This document shows, in pieces, positions 18,170-30,382 of a stretch of DNA of 64,000 nucleotides. Source of the stretch: Pseudomonas sp. MYb60 (GTDB taxonomy: Bacteria > Pseudomonadota > Gammaproteobacteria > Pseudomonadales > Pseudomonadaceae); assembly GCF_002979555.1 (NCBI RefSeq), contig NZ_PCOZ01000006.1, positions 186,001-250,000 of the forward strand, written 5' to 3'. The notes under the pieces were generated by a model, which had not been told where the DNA came from, searched no databases, and worked only from the letters and a program-made list of their open reading frames with translations. Position numbers and translations under genes: made by a program. Positions within the stretch are counted from its first letter, which is position 1. Each line of letters begins with the position of its first letter.

Positions 18170-20740
18170 TCAGGCCGGTTGGGCCTGGGAGACCAGCGGT
18201 TGCAGAGGCAGCAACGGCGCGTGCGGATCGTTCTTGACCGAATCACGCCATGCCGCCAGCCACTCGGCATGCCCTTCGCTCCAGACCTGCTCGTGCAGGC
18301 GGGCCAAGGCCACCGGGTCGCTGAGCAAGGCCACACGCTCGCCGTTGTTGAGGCCGGCCGGGCCGACTTTCAACGCGTGACGCACACGCTCGGTACGCAG
18401 GTACTCGATCGGTTCCGCCTCACGGTGACGAGAGGTCGCCAGGGCGCAAGCCAGCGCGTTCTGCTGCGGGTCGACCACCGACCGCACGAAGCCGTCGTTG
18501 AGCGCATGCCAACGGTTTTCGTGGGTGTACTTCTCGGTGGAGAGCAACGCCTGCGGCGGATTGTATTCCTCAGGAATCAGGAACAGGCTCTCGTCACGGG
18601 ACTTGAGGCCCAGCCCGACGCGGCTGGAAATCACCGACACCGGAATCGACAGCATCAGCGAACCGACGATTGGCACCAGCCACCACAGGAAGCTCGGGTT
18701 CAACCACACCACCAGCAGGGCCCACAGGAAGCCCAGCACGGTTTGTGGACCGTGGCGCTTGACCGCCTCGCTCCATGGGGTGGAGTCGTCGTCACGCTGC
18801 GGCGAGTTCCAGGTAGCGGCCCAGCCGAGGAACGCGGCGAGCACGAAACGGGTGTGGAAGATCATCCGCACCGGCGCCAGCAGCATGGAGAACAACATCT
18901 CCAGCAGCATCGACAAGGTCACCTTGAACTTGCCGCCGAACTCTTTCGCGCCCTTGGCCCAGATCAGGATGATGCTCAGCAGTTTTGGCAGGAACAACAG
19001 CACGATGGTGGTGGAGAACAGTGCCACCGCCTTGTCCGGATGCCATTGCGGCCACAGCGGATACAACTGGCGCGGCGCCAGGAAGTATTGCGGCTCCATC
19101 AGGGTGTTCACCGCCAGCAACGCGGTGGACAGCACCAGGAACAGGAACCACAACGGCGCCGACAAGTAGGACATCACGCCAGTCAGGAACACCGCGCGGT
19201 GCACCGGGTGCATGCCCTTGACCAGGAACAGCCGGAAGTTCATCAGGTTGCCGTGGCACCAGCGACGGTCACGCTTGAGTTCGTCCAGCAGGTTCGGCGG
19301 CAGTTCTTCGTAGCTGCCCGGCAGGTCGTAGGCAATCCACACGCCCCAGCCGGCACGGCGCATCAGCGCAGCTTCGACGAAGTCGTGGGAGAGGATCGCA
19401 CCGGCGAAGGCACCTTTACCCGGCAACGGCGCCAAGGCGCAGTGCTCGATAAACGGCTTCATGCGGATAATCGCGTTGTGACCCCAGTAATGGGATTCAC
19501 CCAACTGCCAGAAGTGCAGGCCGGCGGTAAACAGCGGGCCGTACACGCGGGTAGCAAACTGCTGCATGCGCGCATACAGAGTGTCCATGCCCGACGCACG
19601 CGGCGCGGTCTGGATGATCCCGGCGTCCGGCGTGGCTTCCATCAGGCGCACCAGGCTGGTCAGGCATTCGCCGCTCATTACGCTGTCGGCGTCGAGGACG
19701 ACCATGTACTTGTAGTCACTGCCCCAGCGACGGCAGAAGTCGTCGAGGTTGCCGCTCTTGCGTTTTACGCGACGGCGACGGCGGCGATAGAAGATCTTGC
19801 CAAAACCGCCGGCTTCACGGCACACGTCGAGCCAGGCTTGCTGTTCGGCGATGCAGATGTCGGCGTCATTACTGTCGCTGAGCACGAAGAAGTCGAAGCG
19901 GTCCAGGTCACCAGTGGCGGCTACCGATTCGAACGTCGCGCGCAGGCCGGCGAACACCCGTGGCACGTCTTCGTTGCAGATCGGCATCACCAGCGCGGTG
20001 CGCGCGTCCTTCGGAATCGGCTCGTCGCCGGCACTTTTACCGGAGATCCGGTATTTATCGTGGCCGGTGAGCAGCTCCAGGAAGCCCATCAAGGCGGTCC
20101 AGAAACCCGCCGATACCCAACAGAACAAGATCCCGAACATGATCAGGATGCTGGTCTGCAACGCATACGGCAGTACCTGAGTGGCGGTCTGCAGCAGGGT
20201 CTGGTTGCGGATTTCGTCGAAGTCCACCAGCGACCAACCCTGGTACGGCATGATGCCTTTCATATACCAGCCGGCGACGATGGTCTGGCCGAGCATCAGC
20301 ACCAGCAGGATGTAGCGGCGGATCGAACCCACGGTACGCCAGCGCGCAGCCGGCAGGACGCGTTCGTCCTTCGGCGGCTTCGGCGGGTTGGTACGACCGG
20401 TGAGCCGACGCCAGCCGCGCACCAGGATATTGGTGCGCCACGGCTCCGGCACCACGCGGGTGCGACGAATCGGCGGCGTGGCCTTGAGGCAGATGCGGCC
20501 AGCGGCGTCCACCGCGAGCATTTCGGCGTCCTGCAGGTCTTCGGCCGTGCTCAGTTTCAAGCGGCTGCCAACCGATGCCTGGGCGGCATCGGTCGGCGCG
20601 TCGAAGGTCTTGGACGACAAACGCTCGTGCAGTTCGGTGAAAGATGTGCAGCCCGCCAGTTCGGCGCGCTGCTCAGCGGTCATCGGTAAATGCGCCAGGT
20701 ACTCGGACAGCGTCTCTGGCGTGACTTGGGAATTACTCAT
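18170..20740 (-). CDS. opgH: Osmoregulated periplasmic glucan glucosyltransferase OpgH (MdoH)
   Basis: The 856-residue inner-membrane glycosyltransferase (GT2) polymerises UDP-glucose into the beta-1,2 glucan backbone and passes it to the periplasm. The cytoplasmic catalytic domain (about residues 240-500) shows the acidic motifs [31 protein letters not shown] and [17 protein letters not shown], then DRRWCHGN as the R/QxxRW motif. It is flanked by about eight membrane helices. Its start ATGAGTAA contains the opgG stop, an 8-base overlap that couples translation. The glucan supports osmotic adaptation, motility and plant interaction in pseudomonads. Confidence 0.97.
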   Translation of the reverse strand: MSNSQVTPETLSEYLAHLPMTAEQRAELAGCTSFTELHERLSSKTFDAPTDAAQASVGSRLKLSTAEDLQDAEMLAVDAAGRICLKATPPIRRTRVVPEPWRTNILVRGWRRLTGRTNPPKPPKDERVLPAARWRTVGSIRRYILLVLMLGQTIVAGWYMKGIMPYQGWSLVDFDEIRNQTLLQTATQVLPYALQTSILIMFGILFCWVSAGFWTALMGFLELLTGHDKYRISGKSAGDEPIPKDARTALVMPICNEDVPRVFAGLRATFESVAATGDLDRFDFFVLSDSNDADICIAEQQAWLDVCREAGGFGKIFYRRRRRRVKRKSGNLDDFCRRWGSDYKYMVVLDADSVMSGECLTSLVRLMEATPDAGIIQTAPRASGMDTLYARMQQFATRVYGPLFTAGLHFWQLGESHYWGHNAIIRMKPFIEHCALAPLPGKGAFAGAILSHDFVEAALMRRAGWGVWIAYDLPGSYEELPPNLLDELKRDRRWCHGNLMNFRLFLVKGMHPVHRAVFLTGVMSYLSAPLWFLFLVLSTALLAVNTLMEPQYFLAPRQLYPLWPQWHPDKAVALFSTTIVLLFLPKLLSIILIWAKGAKEFGGKFKVTLSMLLEMLFSMLLAPVRMIFHTRFVLAAFLGWAATWNSPQRDDDSTPWSEAVKRHGPQTVLGFLWALLVVWLNPSFLWWLVPIVGSLMLSIPVSVISSRVGLGLKSRDESLFLIPEEYNPPQALLSTEKYTHENRWHALNDGFVRSVVDPQQNALACALATSRHREAEPIEYLRTERVRHALKVGPAGLNNGERVALLSDPVALARLHEQVWSEGHAEWLAAWRDSVKNDPHAPLLPLQPLVSQAQPA

Positions 20741-22469
20741 CGGCAGGCAACTGATAGCTCCAGGTCTCGGTCAGGACTTGTTCGGTCTTGATCGGTTCCG
20801 GCGTGGCTGGGGCAGCTTCTGGCTGCTTGGCTTCCTTGTCTTTTGCGTCTTTCTTGGCCTGTTTTTCGTGTTGCTTGGCCAGGACTTTGTCAGCCTTGAG
20901 GACGTGGCTTGAGTCCTGCACAGCGGCGGGCGGAGCGACGTCCTGCACCAGGGCTGCGCGCATTTCGGTCGGCTTGCCTGCGTCCTTGATCTTCATGCGC
21001 AGGGTCAGGCGCCAGCCTTTGGTGTGCTCGTTGTAGCGCACGCTGTTTTCAACCAGCTCGGCGTTGTCGCCAACACTCACCTGGCTGCGTACCGGGGCAT
21101 CCGAAGGCAGGGCCTTGAGGGACGGGCCCTCGAAGTCCACCAGGTAGGCCACGCTGCCGTCAGGCTGGCGGATCAGGTTCGATTGCTTCACGTCACCGGT
21201 GGAACGCAGGGTCTGCTTGACCCAGGCGCTGTCGGCCGGGTGCAGGGCTTTCTCGTCCATGGTCCAGTGCAGGCGGTAGGCGACGTCCAGCGGCTGGCCG
21301 ACTTCCGGCAGTTTTTCCGGGCTCCAGAACGCAACGATGTTGTCGTTGGTTTCGTCGGCAGTCGGGATCTCCACCAGGTTGACGGTGCCTTTGCCCCAGT
21401 CGCCCTCAGGCTCGATCCAGGCGCTCGGACGCTTGTCGTAGTTGTCGTCCAGGTCTTCGTAGTGGCTGAAATCGCGACCGCGTTGCAGCAGGCCAAAACC
21501 TTTCGGGTTCTCGACGGTGAAGTTGCTGACCGACAGGTGTTTAGGGTTGTTCAACGGACGCCAGATCCACTCGCCATTGCCGGCGTGGATCGACAGACCG
21601 CTGGAATCGTGCAGCTCGCGACGGTAGTTGAGCACCTTGGACGGCTGGTTGGCGCCGAACAGGAACATGCTGGTCAACGGGGCAACGCCCAGCTTGCTGA
21701 CCTTGTCACGCAGGAACATCTGGGATTTCACGTCGACAATGGTGTCCGAGCCCGGACGCAGGATCAGGCGGTAGGCGCCGGTCGCGCGTGGCGAGTCGAG
21801 CAGGGCGAAGATCACCAGGTGCTTGTCACCCTCTTTCGGACGTTCGATCCAGAATTCGGTGAAACGCGGGAACTCTTCGCCGGACGGCAGCGCTGTGTCG
21901 ATCGCCATGCCACGGGCGGACAGGCCATATGCCTGGCCCTTGCCAACGACGCGGAAATAGCTGGCGCCGAGCATGGTCATGATTTCGTCTTGCTTGTCGG
22001 CCTTGTTGATCGGGTACAGCACACGGAAGCCGGCATAACCCAGCTGTTCGGTGGCTTTAGGATCAAATTTCACATCGCCGAAATCGAAACGAGTAGGGTC
22101 GTACTTGATTTCATTGACGCTGTTGGCGGTGACTTCGTTGATTTTCACCGGGGTATCGAAGTGCATACCCTGGTGATAGAAGGACAGCTTGAACGGTGTG
22201 TTCTGATCGGCCCACTCGGCTTTTTCGTTGCGGAAACGAATCTTCTGGTAGTCCGCGAACTTCATTTCACGGAATTCGTTCGGCAGATTGCTGCGCGGAG
22301 CTTCGTATTTCTGTCCGGCCAGCTCTTTTGCCTTGGCCGACACATCATCCAGACTGAATGCCCACAGTTGACCCGCGCCGAACAGGCAAAACAGGGCTGA
22401 GCCCGTCACCAGTGCGTTTCGTAACCGTTTGGCAGACAATTTTGGTGCATTACAGGGACTAACAATCAC
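20733..22469 (-). CDS. opgG: Periplasmic glucan biosynthesis protein OpgG (MdoG)
   Basis: The protein is 578 residues from the GTG at 22469 ([18 protein letters not shown]), preceded by GAGGG at good spacing. A TTG at 22496 would add nine residues without a ribosome site. A signal peptide ends near LWAFS. The mature beta-sandwich domains carry the family signatures [30 protein letters not shown] and FTEFWIERP. OpgG acts in the periplasm in making the branches or shaping the glucan from OpgH. The lysine/alanine-rich segment near the C-terminus (about 535-560) is a pseudomonad-type extension. Confidence 0.95.
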   Translation of the reverse strand: MIVSPCNAPKLSAKRLRNALVTGSALFCLFGAGQLWAFSLDDVSAKAKELAGQKYEAPRSNLPNEFREMKFADYQKIRFRNEKAEWADQNTPFKLSFYHQGMHFDTPVKINEVTANSVNEIKYDPTRFDFGDVKFDPKATEQLGYAGFRVLYPINKADKQDEIMTMLGASYFRVVGKGQAYGLSARGMAIDTALPSGEEFPRFTEFWIERPKEGDKHLVIFALLDSPRATGAYRLILRPGSDTIVDVKSQMFLRDKVSKLGVAPLTSMFLFGANQPSKVLNYRRELHDSSGLSIHAGNGEWIWRPLNNPKHLSVSNFTVENPKGFGLLQRGRDFSHYEDLDDNYDKRPSAWIEPEGDWGKGTVNLVEIPTADETNDNIVAFWSPEKLPEVGQPLDVAYRLHWTMDEKALHPADSAWVKQTLRSTGDVKQSNLIRQPDGSVAYLVDFEGPSLKALPSDAPVRSQVSVGDNAELVENSVRYNEHTKGWRLTLRMKIKDAGKPTEMRAALVQDVAPPAAVQDSSHVLKADKVLAKQHEKQAKKDAKDKEAKQPEAAPATPEPIKTEQVLTETWSYQLPADE

Positions 22470-22736
22470 GAGCAACCCTCGCCGAAAACAGATCAAAAAA
22501 CCAACGGCCAGCTATCTATATGCCAGGTTGGCGAGCAATGTTCCGACTCCCAAGGGTCAAAATGATTCCCCAAGGGTCGTCGGACAACACTCTACCTAAG
22601 TCAAAAATGGACCAATCAACGCTGATCCCCGTAGCGCGCGATTATCTAGTAGCCCGCGAGACAACGCATCAGGGGCAGCGAAGTATTTGTAGCGAAAACC
22701 TGCGTTTTTAAGCATTAAAAGTCGTTTTCAATACAT
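22470..22736. other. Gap between opgG and dtd: nothing identified
   Basis: This 267-base, noticeably AT-richer stretch should hold the opgG promoter and the 3' end of the dtd transcript. I see no convincing hairpin, no -24/-12 element and no credible small gene. Confidence 0.5.
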
Positions 22737-23174
22737 TCAGGTCTGCAGCAGGAAGGTCACGGGGCCATCATTGACCAAATGCACCTGCATGTCGGCGCCA
22801 AAACGCCCTGACGCCACCTTGCCATGCAATTGTTGCGCTTGTAACAACAAATGATCGAAAAGCGCGGCTCCCAATGCCGGCGCAGCGGCTGTGGAAAAGC
22901 TCGGCCGCAGCCCGCTCTTGGTGTCAGCCGCCAGTGTGAACTGGGACACCAGCAGCAAACCGCCGCCGATGTCCTTGAGGGACAGGTTCATCTTGCCCTC
23001 GTCGTCGCTGAACACCCGGTAATTGAGCAGCTTGTGCAGCAATTTATTGGCGCTCTCCGGGGTATCGTCGGGTTCGACCGCGACCAGCACCAACAACCCT
23101 TGGTCAATCGCCCCGACGATTTCGCCCGCCACCTCGACCCGGGCGCCACGCACCCGTTGCAACAGGCCCTTCAT
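22737..23174 (-). CDS. dtd: D-aminoacyl-tRNA deacylase
   Basis: The 145-residue protein removes D-amino acids (and misattached glycine) from tRNA. Both family signatures are visible: [17 protein letters not shown] (about residues 77-93), which contributes the active site, and the C-terminal [11 protein letters not shown] with the cross-subunit Gly-Pro. The length is standard. It overlaps the pip stop by four bases (ATGA), so pip-dtd form a coupled minus-strand pair. Confidence 0.97.
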   Translation of the reverse strand: MKGLLQRVRGARVEVAGEIVGAIDQGLLVLVAVEPDDTPESANKLLHKLLNYRVFSDDEGKMNLSLKDIGGGLLLVSQFTLAADTKSGLRPSFSTAAAPALGAALFDHLLLQAQQLHGKVASGRFGADMQVHLVNDGPVTFLLQT

Positions 23175-24142
23175 GCTTCTTCAGGCGGCAAATCAAGCAG
23201 GCGCCGTGCCATCTCGCCGGTCGCGCGCACCAGTGCGTCGGTAATTCCCGGCTCGGACGCTGCGTGCCCCGCCTCGCGGATCACCTGCAACTCACTGTTG
23301 GGCCAGGCCTGGTGCAGCTCCCAGGCGTTGTCCAGGGTGCAGATCATATCGTAGCGCCCGTGGATGATTACGCCAGGCAGATGGGCGATCTTGTGCATGT
23401 CGCGGATCAGCTGGTTGGGTTCCAGGAACGAATTGTTGGTGAAGTAGTGGCACTCGATGCGCGCGATGGACAGCGCACGCTGCGGTTCGGAAAACCGCTC
23501 CACATGGGCGGGGCTCGGGCACAGGCCGAGCATGCGCCCTTCCCAGCCGGACCAGGCCTTGGCCGCATGCATCTGGGCAATCTGATCGTTGCCGGTGAGG
23601 CGCTTGTGGTAGGCCGCGATCATGTCGTGGCGCTCCTCGACCGGGATGGGCGCGAGGTAGTCCTGCCAGTAATCCGGGAACAGGCGGCTGGCGCCAGCCT
23701 GGTAGAACCATTCGATGTCCTGGGGGCGGGCCAGGAAAATGCCGCGCACGATCAGGCCGTGCACACGCTCGGGGTGGGTTTGCGCGTAGGCCAGGGACAG
23801 GGTGGAACCCCATGACCCACCGAACAGCACCCATTTTTCGATGCCCAGGTGTTCGCGGATACGCTCGAGGTCGGCGACCAGGTCCCAGGTGGTGTTGTTC
23901 TCCAGGCTCGCACGCGGGGTGGAACGACCACAGCCGCGCTGGTCGAAGGTGACGATGCGGTAGAGGTTCGGGTCGAAATAGCAGCGGCTCTGGGCATCGC
24001 ACCCGGAACCGGGGCCGCCGTGGATGAAGACAACGGGCAAGCCTTCGGGAGAGCCACTTTCATCGACGTACAGGGTATGGATGTCATCGACGGCCAGATC
24101 GTGCCGGGCGTAGGGTTTGATCTGCGGGTACCAAGTCTGCAT
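23171..24142 (-). CDS. pip: Proline iminopeptidase
   Basis: The 323-residue alpha/beta hydrolase of family S33 releases N-terminal proline from peptides in the cytoplasm. The oxyanion motif HGGPGSGCD is at about residues 41-49. The nucleophile elbow [13 protein letters not shown] has its Ser at about residue 110. The Asp and His of the triad lie in [12 protein letters not shown] and REAGHAASE. It has no signal peptide. It is the first gene of the pip-dtd pair. Confidence 0.96.
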   Translation of the reverse strand: MQTWYPQIKPYARHDLAVDDIHTLYVDESGSPEGLPVVFIHGGPGSGCDAQSRCYFDPNLYRIVTFDQRGCGRSTPRASLENNTTWDLVADLERIREHLGIEKWVLFGGSWGSTLSLAYAQTHPERVHGLIVRGIFLARPQDIEWFYQAGASRLFPDYWQDYLAPIPVEERHDMIAAYHKRLTGNDQIAQMHAAKAWSGWEGRMLGLCPSPAHVERFSEPQRALSIARIECHYFTNNSFLEPNQLIRDMHKIAHLPGVIIHGRYDMICTLDNAWELHQAWPNSELQVIREAGHAASEPGITDALVRATGEMARRLLDLPPEEA

Positions 24143-24230
24143 TGCGCGCTCCGTAGGGGTTCGGGTTCATCCCTGGGGGGACGTCTATTATTCTGCCGTC
24201 TGGCACTATAAACCCGAATGGCGCGATGAG

Positions 24231-24285
24231 CATGTCCCTCCCACACTTGGAATGCATTCACCTGTGGGAGGGGGCTCCATGTCAG
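24231..24285. repeat. REP-type inverted repeat downstream of hutG
   Basis: CCCTCCCACA at about 24238-24247 and TGTGGGAGGG at about 24264-24273 are inverted with a short spacer. The element lies 9 bases past the hutG stop and may serve as the 3' end of the hut transcript. Confidence 0.6.
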
Positions 24286-24293
24286 GCTCAGGA

Positions 24294-25094
24294 TTAGGCG
24301 TAACGCTTGTTACCCCAGGCTAAGAACTGCTGCAGCAATTGCTTCAGGACCACCCGCGTCGGCGCGGCCAAATCCTCGCGATAGCGGAACGGCTCAACCT
24401 CTTCCATATAGGTGCTCTGGCACAACTCCAGTTGCACCGCATGAATGTCCTGAGCCGGGTCGCCGTAATGGCGGGTGATATGCCCACCCTTGAAGCGCCC
24501 ATTGAGCACATGGGTGTATTGAGGATGCTGCGCGCAGACGGCTTCCAGCTGGCTGGCCAACTGTGGATCGCACGCCGCACCGTTGAAGGTGCCGAGGTTG
24601 AAGTCCGGCAGCTTGCCGTCGAACAGGTGCGGGATCACCGAACGGATCGAATGCGCATCGAACAGCAAGGCGTAGCCGAACTCGGCCTTGAGGCGTGCCA
24701 GTTCCTCTTGCAGGCTGCGGTGGTACGGGCCCCAGATTTTTTGCAGGTAACTGGCGCGCTCGGTTTCGCTCGGGGCGAGCCCGTCCTGGAATAAACGCAC
24801 GCCGTCGAACAGCGTCGCCGGGTACAGGCCGGTGGTGGCGCCAGCGTACAGCGGCGTGTCGTCAGAAGGTCGGTTCAGGTCGATGACGAAGCGCGAATAC
24901 TCCGCCGACAGGGTGCTGGCACCCAGTTCTTCAGCAAAGTCATACAGCGTGGGGATGTGCCAGTCGGTGTCCGGCAGGCTTTGCGCGTCGGGGATCAACC
25001 CGGCCTCGACGGCGGGCGTGAGGCGCAGGCCGGCGTGGGGCATGCTGATCAGCAGCGGCACGCGGCCTTGTTTGAAGTTCAGAACCTTATCCAC
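24294..25094 (-). CDS. hutG: N-formylglutamate deformylase HutG
   Basis: The protein is 266 residues from the GTG at 25094, which has AAGGAG at ideal spacing; longer in-frame starts enter hutI. It hydrolyses N-formylglutamate to glutamate and formate, the last step of the five-step histidine route. The family pattern is visible: ISMPHAGLRLTP, DTDWHIPTLYDF, FVIDLNRPSDDTPLY and LLFDAHSIRS, which supply the metal ligands. It is the last gene of the hut operon, 10 bases after hutI. Confidence 0.95.
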   Translation of the reverse strand: MDKVLNFKQGRVPLLISMPHAGLRLTPAVEAGLIPDAQSLPDTDWHIPTLYDFAEELGASTLSAEYSRFVIDLNRPSDDTPLYAGATTGLYPATLFDGVRLFQDGLAPSETERASYLQKIWGPYHRSLQEELARLKAEFGYALLFDAHSIRSVIPHLFDGKLPDFNLGTFNGAACDPQLASQLEAVCAQHPQYTHVLNGRFKGGHITRHYGDPAQDIHAVQLELCQSTYMEEVEPFRYREDLAAPTRVVLKQLLQQFLAWGNKRYA

Positions 25095-25104
25095 AACGCA
25101 CTCC

Positions 25105-26310
25105 TTATACGTTGACGTCGACGCCATGGCGCACGACGCGTTTATCCAATTCGCCACCCAGCCAGTAAGCCAGGTCAGCCGGGCGATCGATCTGCCAGGC
25201 GACAAAGTCCGCGACCTTGCCCACTTCCAGCGAACCGTGGGTGTCTCCCATGCCCAATGCGTTAGCCGCGTGTTGGGTGGCGCCGGCGAGCGCTTCTTCC
25301 GGGGTCATGCGGAACAGGGTGCAGGCCATGTTCAGCATCAGGCGCAGCGACAGCGCCGGCGAGGTGCCGGGGTTGAGGTCGCTGGCGATGGCGATTTTCA
25401 CGCCGTGCTTGCGCAGGGCATCCATCGGCGGCAACTGGGTTTCCCGCAGGAAGTAGAACGCCCCCGGCAACAACACCGCGACCGTGCCGGACGCGGCCAT
25501 GGCGACGGCGTCCTCTTCGGTCATGAACTCCAGGTGATCCGCCGACAACGCCTGGTACCGCGCCGCCAGGCTGGAGCCGTGCAGCGACGAGAGTTGCTCG
25601 GCGTGCAGTTTCACCGGCAGGCCGAGTTGCCGAGCAACCTTGAACACACGCTCTACCTGCTCAGTGGAAAACGCCAGGTATTCGCAGAACGCATCCACCG
25701 CGTCCACCAGCCCTTCGGCCGCCAGGGCCGGCAGCATTTCGGTGCAAATGTGGTCGATGTAATCGTCAGCGCGGTCCTTGTATTCGGGCGGCAACGCATG
25801 GGCCGCCAGGCAGGTGGCGCGCACGCTCACCGGCAGTGCCTCGCCGAGACGCCGGGCGACCCGCAGCATCTTGCGTTCGTTGGCCAGGTCCAGGCCGTAG
25901 CCGGATTTGATCTCTACCGTGGTCACGCCGTCGCGCAGCAGACTGCGCAAGCGCTTATGGGCGCTTGCGAACAGTTCATCTTCACTGGCGGCTCGGGTAG
26001 CGCGCACGGTGCTGGCGATACCGCCACCCTGGGCGGCGATCTCGGCGTAGCTCACGCCTTGAAGGCGTTGCTCGAACTCGCCGCTGCGGTTGCCTCCGAA
26101 CACGGTGTGGGTGTGGCAGTCGATCAGGCCGGGGGTGACCCAGGCGCCTTGCAAGTCGTGGGTAGCGCTGTAATCCGCTGCAGGCACGTCGCTGCGCGGA
26201 CCGATCCATTCAATCAGCGGACCCGTCGTGACGATGGCGGCGTCCTCGATGATCGAGTACTGCCCACCGGCCATGGTCGCAATGTGACAGTGTTGCCATA
26301 GGATTTTCAT
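25105..26310 (-). CDS. hutI: Imidazolonepropionase HutI
   Basis: The 401-residue metal-dependent amidohydrolase opens the imidazolone ring to give N-formimidoylglutamate. The metal site HTH is at residues 66-68 ([15 protein letters not shown]). Later ligands are in KLHAEQLSS and [14 protein letters not shown] 26310 is chosen over the GTG at 26316 because AGAGG is placed for it. It lies between hutH and hutG with gaps of 15 and 10 bases. Confidence 0.96.
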   Translation of the reverse strand: MKILWQHCHIATMAGGQYSIIEDAAIVTTGPLIEWIGPRSDVPAADYSATHDLQGAWVTPGLIDCHTHTVFGGNRSGEFEQRLQGVSYAEIAAQGGGIASTVRATRAASEDELFASAHKRLRSLLRDGVTTVEIKSGYGLDLANERKMLRVARRLGEALPVSVRATCLAAHALPPEYKDRADDYIDHICTEMLPALAAEGLVDAVDAFCEYLAFSTEQVERVFKVARQLGLPVKLHAEQLSSLHGSSLAARYQALSADHLEFMTEEDAVAMAASGTVAVLLPGAFYFLRETQLPPMDALRKHGVKIAIASDLNPGTSPALSLRLMLNMACTLFRMTPEEALAGATQHAANALGMGDTHGSLEVGKVADFVAWQIDRPADLAYWLGGELDKRVVRHGVDVNV

Positions 26311-26325
26311 CAACACCTCTTCAGC

Positions 26326-27858
26326 TTACAGGCTCGGCAGCAACTGGGCCGGCACCAGTTCGTTCAGGCAGCGGCTGGCGAGCAGTTCGCTGGCGGCGAT
26401 GATGTCGGGCGCAAAGAAGCGGTCCTTGTCATAGAACGCCACTTTGCTGCGCAGGATGCCCCGGGCCTGTTCCAGTTTCGGCGAGGTTTTCAGGCCTTCG
26501 CGCAGGTCCAGGCCCTGGCACGCCGCCAGCCATTCCACAGCTAGAATCCCACGGGTGTTCTCGGCCATTTCCCACAGGCGCTTGCCCGCCGCCGGGGCCA
26601 TGGACACGTGGTCTTCCTGGTTGGCGGAGGTGGGCAGGCTGTCGACGCTATGGGGATGGGCCAGCGCCTTGTTCTCGCTGGCAAGTGCCGCGGCGGTGAC
26701 CTGAGCGATCATGAACCCGGAGTTGACCCCCCCGTTGCCCACCAGGAACGGCGGCAGCTGGGACATGTGCTTGTCCATCATCAGCGAAATACGCCGCTCG
26801 CTCAGGGAGCCGATCTCGGCGATCGCCAGCGCCATGTTGTCGGCGGCCATGGCCACCGGTTCGGCGTGGAAGTTGCCGCCGGAGATCACGTCACCTTCGG
26901 CGGCAAATACCAACGGGTTGTCCGACACGGCGTTGGCTTCCACGACCAGCACGTCAGCGGCCTGGCGGAACTGGGTCAGGCAGGCGCCCATGACTTGTGG
27001 CTGGCAGCGCAGGGAGTACGGGTCCTGCACCTTGTCGCAGTTCTGATGCGACTGGGATACCTGGCTGCTCTCGCCCAGCAGCGCGCGATAGGCCGCAGCG
27101 GCGTCGATCTGCCCGCGCTGGCCACGGGCGGCGTGAATACGCGCATCGAAGGGCGAGCGTGAGCCCAGCACGGCTTCAACGGTGAGGCCGCCGCACGCCA
27201 ACGCGCCGGCGAACAGGTCTTCGCCTTCGAACAGACCACGCAGGGCATAGGCGGTGGACACCTGGGTGCCGTTGAGCAGCGCCAGGCCTTCCTTGGCGGC
27301 GAGGGTCAGCGGCGTCAGGCCAGCGACCTTCAGTGCGTCGGTGGCGTCCAGCCATTCGCCCTTGTAGCGCGCCTTGCCTTCGCCCAGCAGCACCAGGGAC
27401 ATGTGCGCCAAGGGCGCCAGATCCCCCGACGCCCCCACCGAGCCTTTAAGCGGAATGTGCGGATACACCTCGGCGTTGATCAGCGCGATCAACGCATCGA
27501 TCACCTGGCGACGGATCCCGGAGAACCCACGGCTGAGGCTGTTGACCTTGAGCACCATGACCAGCCGCACCAGCGCATCGCTGATCGGCTCACCGACGCC
27601 CGCAGCGTGGGACAGCACCAGGGAACGCTGGAGGTTTTCCAGGTCTTCGCTGGCGATGCGGGTCGAGGCCAACAGACCGAAGCCGGTGTTGATACCGTAG
27701 GCGGTGCGGTTCTCGGCGAGAATCTGCTCCACGCAGGCCACACTGGCTTCGATCTGCGCCGAGGCGCTGTCATCCAGGCTGAGGGCCACCGGCTGCTGGT
27801 AGATGGCTCGCAGTTGGGCAAGGCTCAGTTGGCCTGGGATCAGGTTTAGCGCAGTCAC
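26326..27858 (-). CDS. hutH: Histidine ammonia-lyase HutH
   Basis: The 510-residue lyase converts histidine to urocanate and ammonia. The Ala-Ser-Gly that cyclises to the MIO cofactor is intact ([18 protein letters not shown] at residues 143-145). Other catalytic elements are [31 protein letters not shown] (Tyr and Arg) and NQEDHVSM (Glu). The start is GTG 27858 with AGGAG eight bases upstream. An AAGAAGAA motif lies about 20 bases before the start. This is the functional histidase of the locus. The neighbouring paralogue lacks the MIO residues. Confidence 0.97.
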   Translation of the reverse strand: MTALNLIPGQLSLAQLRAIYQQPVALSLDDSASAQIEASVACVEQILAENRTAYGINTGFGLLASTRIASEDLENLQRSLVLSHAAGVGEPISDALVRLVMVLKVNSLSRGFSGIRRQVIDALIALINAEVYPHIPLKGSVGASGDLAPLAHMSLVLLGEGKARYKGEWLDATDALKVAGLTPLTLAAKEGLALLNGTQVSTAYALRGLFEGEDLFAGALACGGLTVEAVLGSRSPFDARIHAARGQRGQIDAAAAYRALLGESSQVSQSHQNCDKVQDPYSLRCQPQVMGACLTQFRQAADVLVVEANAVSDNPLVFAAEGDVISGGNFHAEPVAMAADNMALAIAEIGSLSERRISLMMDKHMSQLPPFLVGNGGVNSGFMIAQVTAAALASENKALAHPHSVDSLPTSANQEDHVSMAPAAGKRLWEMAENTRGILAVEWLAACQGLDLREGLKTSPKLEQARGILRSKVAFYDKDRFFAPDIIAASELLASRCLNELVPAQLLPSL

Positions 27859-27876
27859 ATTCCTACTCCTTTTGAA

Positions 27877-27884
27877 TTCTTCTT
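27877..27884 (-). promoter_or_regulatory. Candidate Hfq/Crc target (CA-type motif) before hutH
   Basis: On the coding strand AAGAAGAA fits the AAnAAnAA pattern bound by Hfq with Crc in catabolite repression. It sits 19-26 bases upstream of the hutH GTG and just before its ribosome site. One short motif could arise by chance. Confidence 0.4.
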
Positions 27885-27896
27885 TTAAATAAATGT

Positions 27897-29405
27897 TCAG
27901 TGCACGTTCGGCAAGGCGGTGTCTTTGATCAGCTGGGCGGCGACGGCAATATCCGGCGCCAGCCAGCGGTCTTGTTCGTAAGCCGGCACGACGTCACGCA
28001 ACCGTCGCCAGGCGCGGTCGGTGCCGGCGCCGAAGCGCTGGTCCTTCAGGAATTCGAAGGCCTGTGCCGCCAGCAGGTACTCGATGGCGAGGATCTGGGT
28101 GACGTTGGCCAGCAGTTGCTGCAGCTTGAGCGCAGCGTTGGTGCCCATGCTCAAGTGGTCCTCCTGCAGGCCCGAGGTGACGAAGTTGTCGAGCACCGCC
28201 GGCTGCGCCAATTGACGATTCTGCCCACACAGTGAAGCGGCGACGTACTGCACGATCATCATCCCGGAGTTGACCCCGGGGTTGCTCACCAGGAACGCCG
28301 GCAAGCCGCTGACGTGAGGGTTGATCAGGCGGTCCAGGCGGCGTTCGGCCACCGAGCCGATTTCGGCCATGGCGATGGCCAGCAGGTCGGCGGCCAGCGC
28401 CACCGATTGCCCGTGAGGGTTGGCCTGGGACATCACGCGGTAGCTGTCCGGCGTGCCGAGCAACAGCGGGTTGTCGGTGGCGCTGTTGAGCTCGGTCTCG
28501 ATCTGGCGGGAGGCGTGTGCCCACTGGTCGCGGGCAGCGCCGTGGATCTGCGGGATCGAGCGCAGGCTCAGGGCGTCCTGGGTGCGGACGCCTTTGCTGC
28601 TGGCGATGACTTCGCTGCCATCGAGCAAGGTGCGCAGGTTGCTGCCGACGAGCTGCATGCCAGGGTGTGGCTTGAGGGCGATGATTGCTTCATCGAACGC
28701 GTCGATCTGGCCGCGCAGGGCCTCGAAACTCATGGCGCCGACCACGTCGGCCCATTGCAGCAGATGGTGGGCATCGGCCAGGGCCAGGCAGCTCAGGCCA
28801 GTCATGCACGGCGTGCCGTTGACCAGGCACAGGCCGTCCTTGGCACCGAGCGCCACGGGCTGCAAGCCTTCGGCACTTAACGCCTGTTGCGCCGGAACGA
28901 TCTGACCCTTGTAACTCACATTGCCTACACCCAACAGCGCCACGCCGACATGGGCCATGTGGGTCAGGTAGCCCACCGAACCCTGGGACGGCACTTGCGG
29001 GGTGATGCCGTGGTTGAGCAGCGCGAGCAACGCGCGCACGACCTGCGGATGCAGACCGGATTTGCCGTGGCTGTAGTTGATGACCGTGGCGCAGATGATT
29101 GCGCGGGTTTGCTCGTCACTGAGCATCGGGCCGACACCGCAGGCGTGGCTCAACAGCGTATTGCGCGACAACTGGCTGAGCTGTTCGCCCTCAAGCGATA
29201 CGTTGCACAAGGCACCCAGGCCGGTGTTGACGCCGTAGGCGCGTTCGCCGCTGGCGACGATGCGTTGCACGATGGCTTGAGCATTGTCGATGCGCGCCCA
29301 GGCTTGGGGCGAGAGCTCAAGGGTTGCGCCGTGGCGGGCGACGGCGGCGACGTCCTGCCAGCGTAAGGGGGTATCGGCAAGAGTGATTGTTGTTGGCTGG
29401 GGCAT
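27897..29405 (-). CDS. HAL/PAL-family lyase paralogue lacking the MIO tripeptide
   Basis: The 502-residue protein clearly belongs to the aromatic amino acid lyase family ([54 protein letters not shown] given by its ends, LQEDHLSMG). Where HutH has [15 protein letters not shown], this protein has GSVG-YLT-HM (residues 142-150), so the Ala-Ser-Gly that forms the MIO electrophile and six residues overall are missing. The QDPYSLR motif is QDALSLR, so the catalytic Tyr is also gone. The reading frame is intact with normal codon use, which argues against decay. It may be a regulatory or structural partner of HutH, or have other chemistry. As I recall, P. fluorescens SBW25 has two hutH copies and only one was functional. 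Confidence 0.85.
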   Translation of the reverse strand: MPQPTTITLADTPLRWQDVAAVARHGATLELSPQAWARIDNAQAIVQRIVASGERAYGVNTGLGALCNVSLEGEQLSQLSRNTLLSHACGVGPMLSDEQTRAIICATVINYSHGKSGLHPQVVRALLALLNHGITPQVPSQGSVGYLTHMAHVGVALLGVGNVSYKGQIVPAQQALSAEGLQPVALGAKDGLCLVNGTPCMTGLSCLALADAHHLLQWADVVGAMSFEALRGQIDAFDEAIIALKPHPGMQLVGSNLRTLLDGSEVIASSKGVRTQDALSLRSIPQIHGAARDQWAHASRQIETELNSATDNPLLLGTPDSYRVMSQANPHGQSVALAADLLAIAMAEIGSVAERRLDRLINPHVSGLPAFLVSNPGVNSGMMIVQYVAASLCGQNRQLAQPAVLDNFVTSGLQEDHLSMGTNAALKLQQLLANVTQILAIEYLLAAQAFEFLKDQRFGAGTDRAWRRLRDVVPAYEQDRWLAPDIAVAAQLIKDTALPNVH

Positions 29406-29446
29406 CTTTATACCTTCTTGAATGCTTGTGTGGCTGTGCTGGCCCT

Positions 29447-29546
29447 ATCGGGGGCAAGCCCCCTCCCACACTGACCGAATTCCAACGTTGAAATGTGGAC
29501 AAGTGTAGGCGGAGGCTGGCCCCTGATAGGGCCAGCAGCCTCACCA
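29447..29546. repeat. REP element with degenerate partner between hutV and the lyase paralogue
   Basis: CTATCGGGGGCAAGCCCC with CTCCCACA at about 29448-29473 is a full REP. A degenerate inverted partner with GGCGGAGGCTGGCCCC and CTGATAG lies at about 29509-29537. The spacing matches other REPINs in the window. It lies inside the hut operon. Confidence 0.75.
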
Positions 29547-29557
29547 CAAAACCGGGC

Positions 29558-30378
<821 letters not shown>

Positions 30379-30382
<4 letters not shown>

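Noticed and set aside
18179-20689. Very long open frame on the plus strand opposite opgH
   Set aside because: It mirrors the codon pattern of opgH, has no ribosome site and is rich in Gln, Arg and His as expected for an antisense frame in GC-rich DNA.
22520-22711. Small plus-strand frame upstream of opgG
   Set aside because: No ribosome site, no domain, and a composition unlike genes. It probably lies in the opgG promoter region.
27897-29405. Frameshift or sequencing error as the reason for the missing ASG in the lyase paralogue
   Set aside because: The codons through 28956-28982 are in frame on both sides with family residues on either side. The loss is a multiple of three bases.
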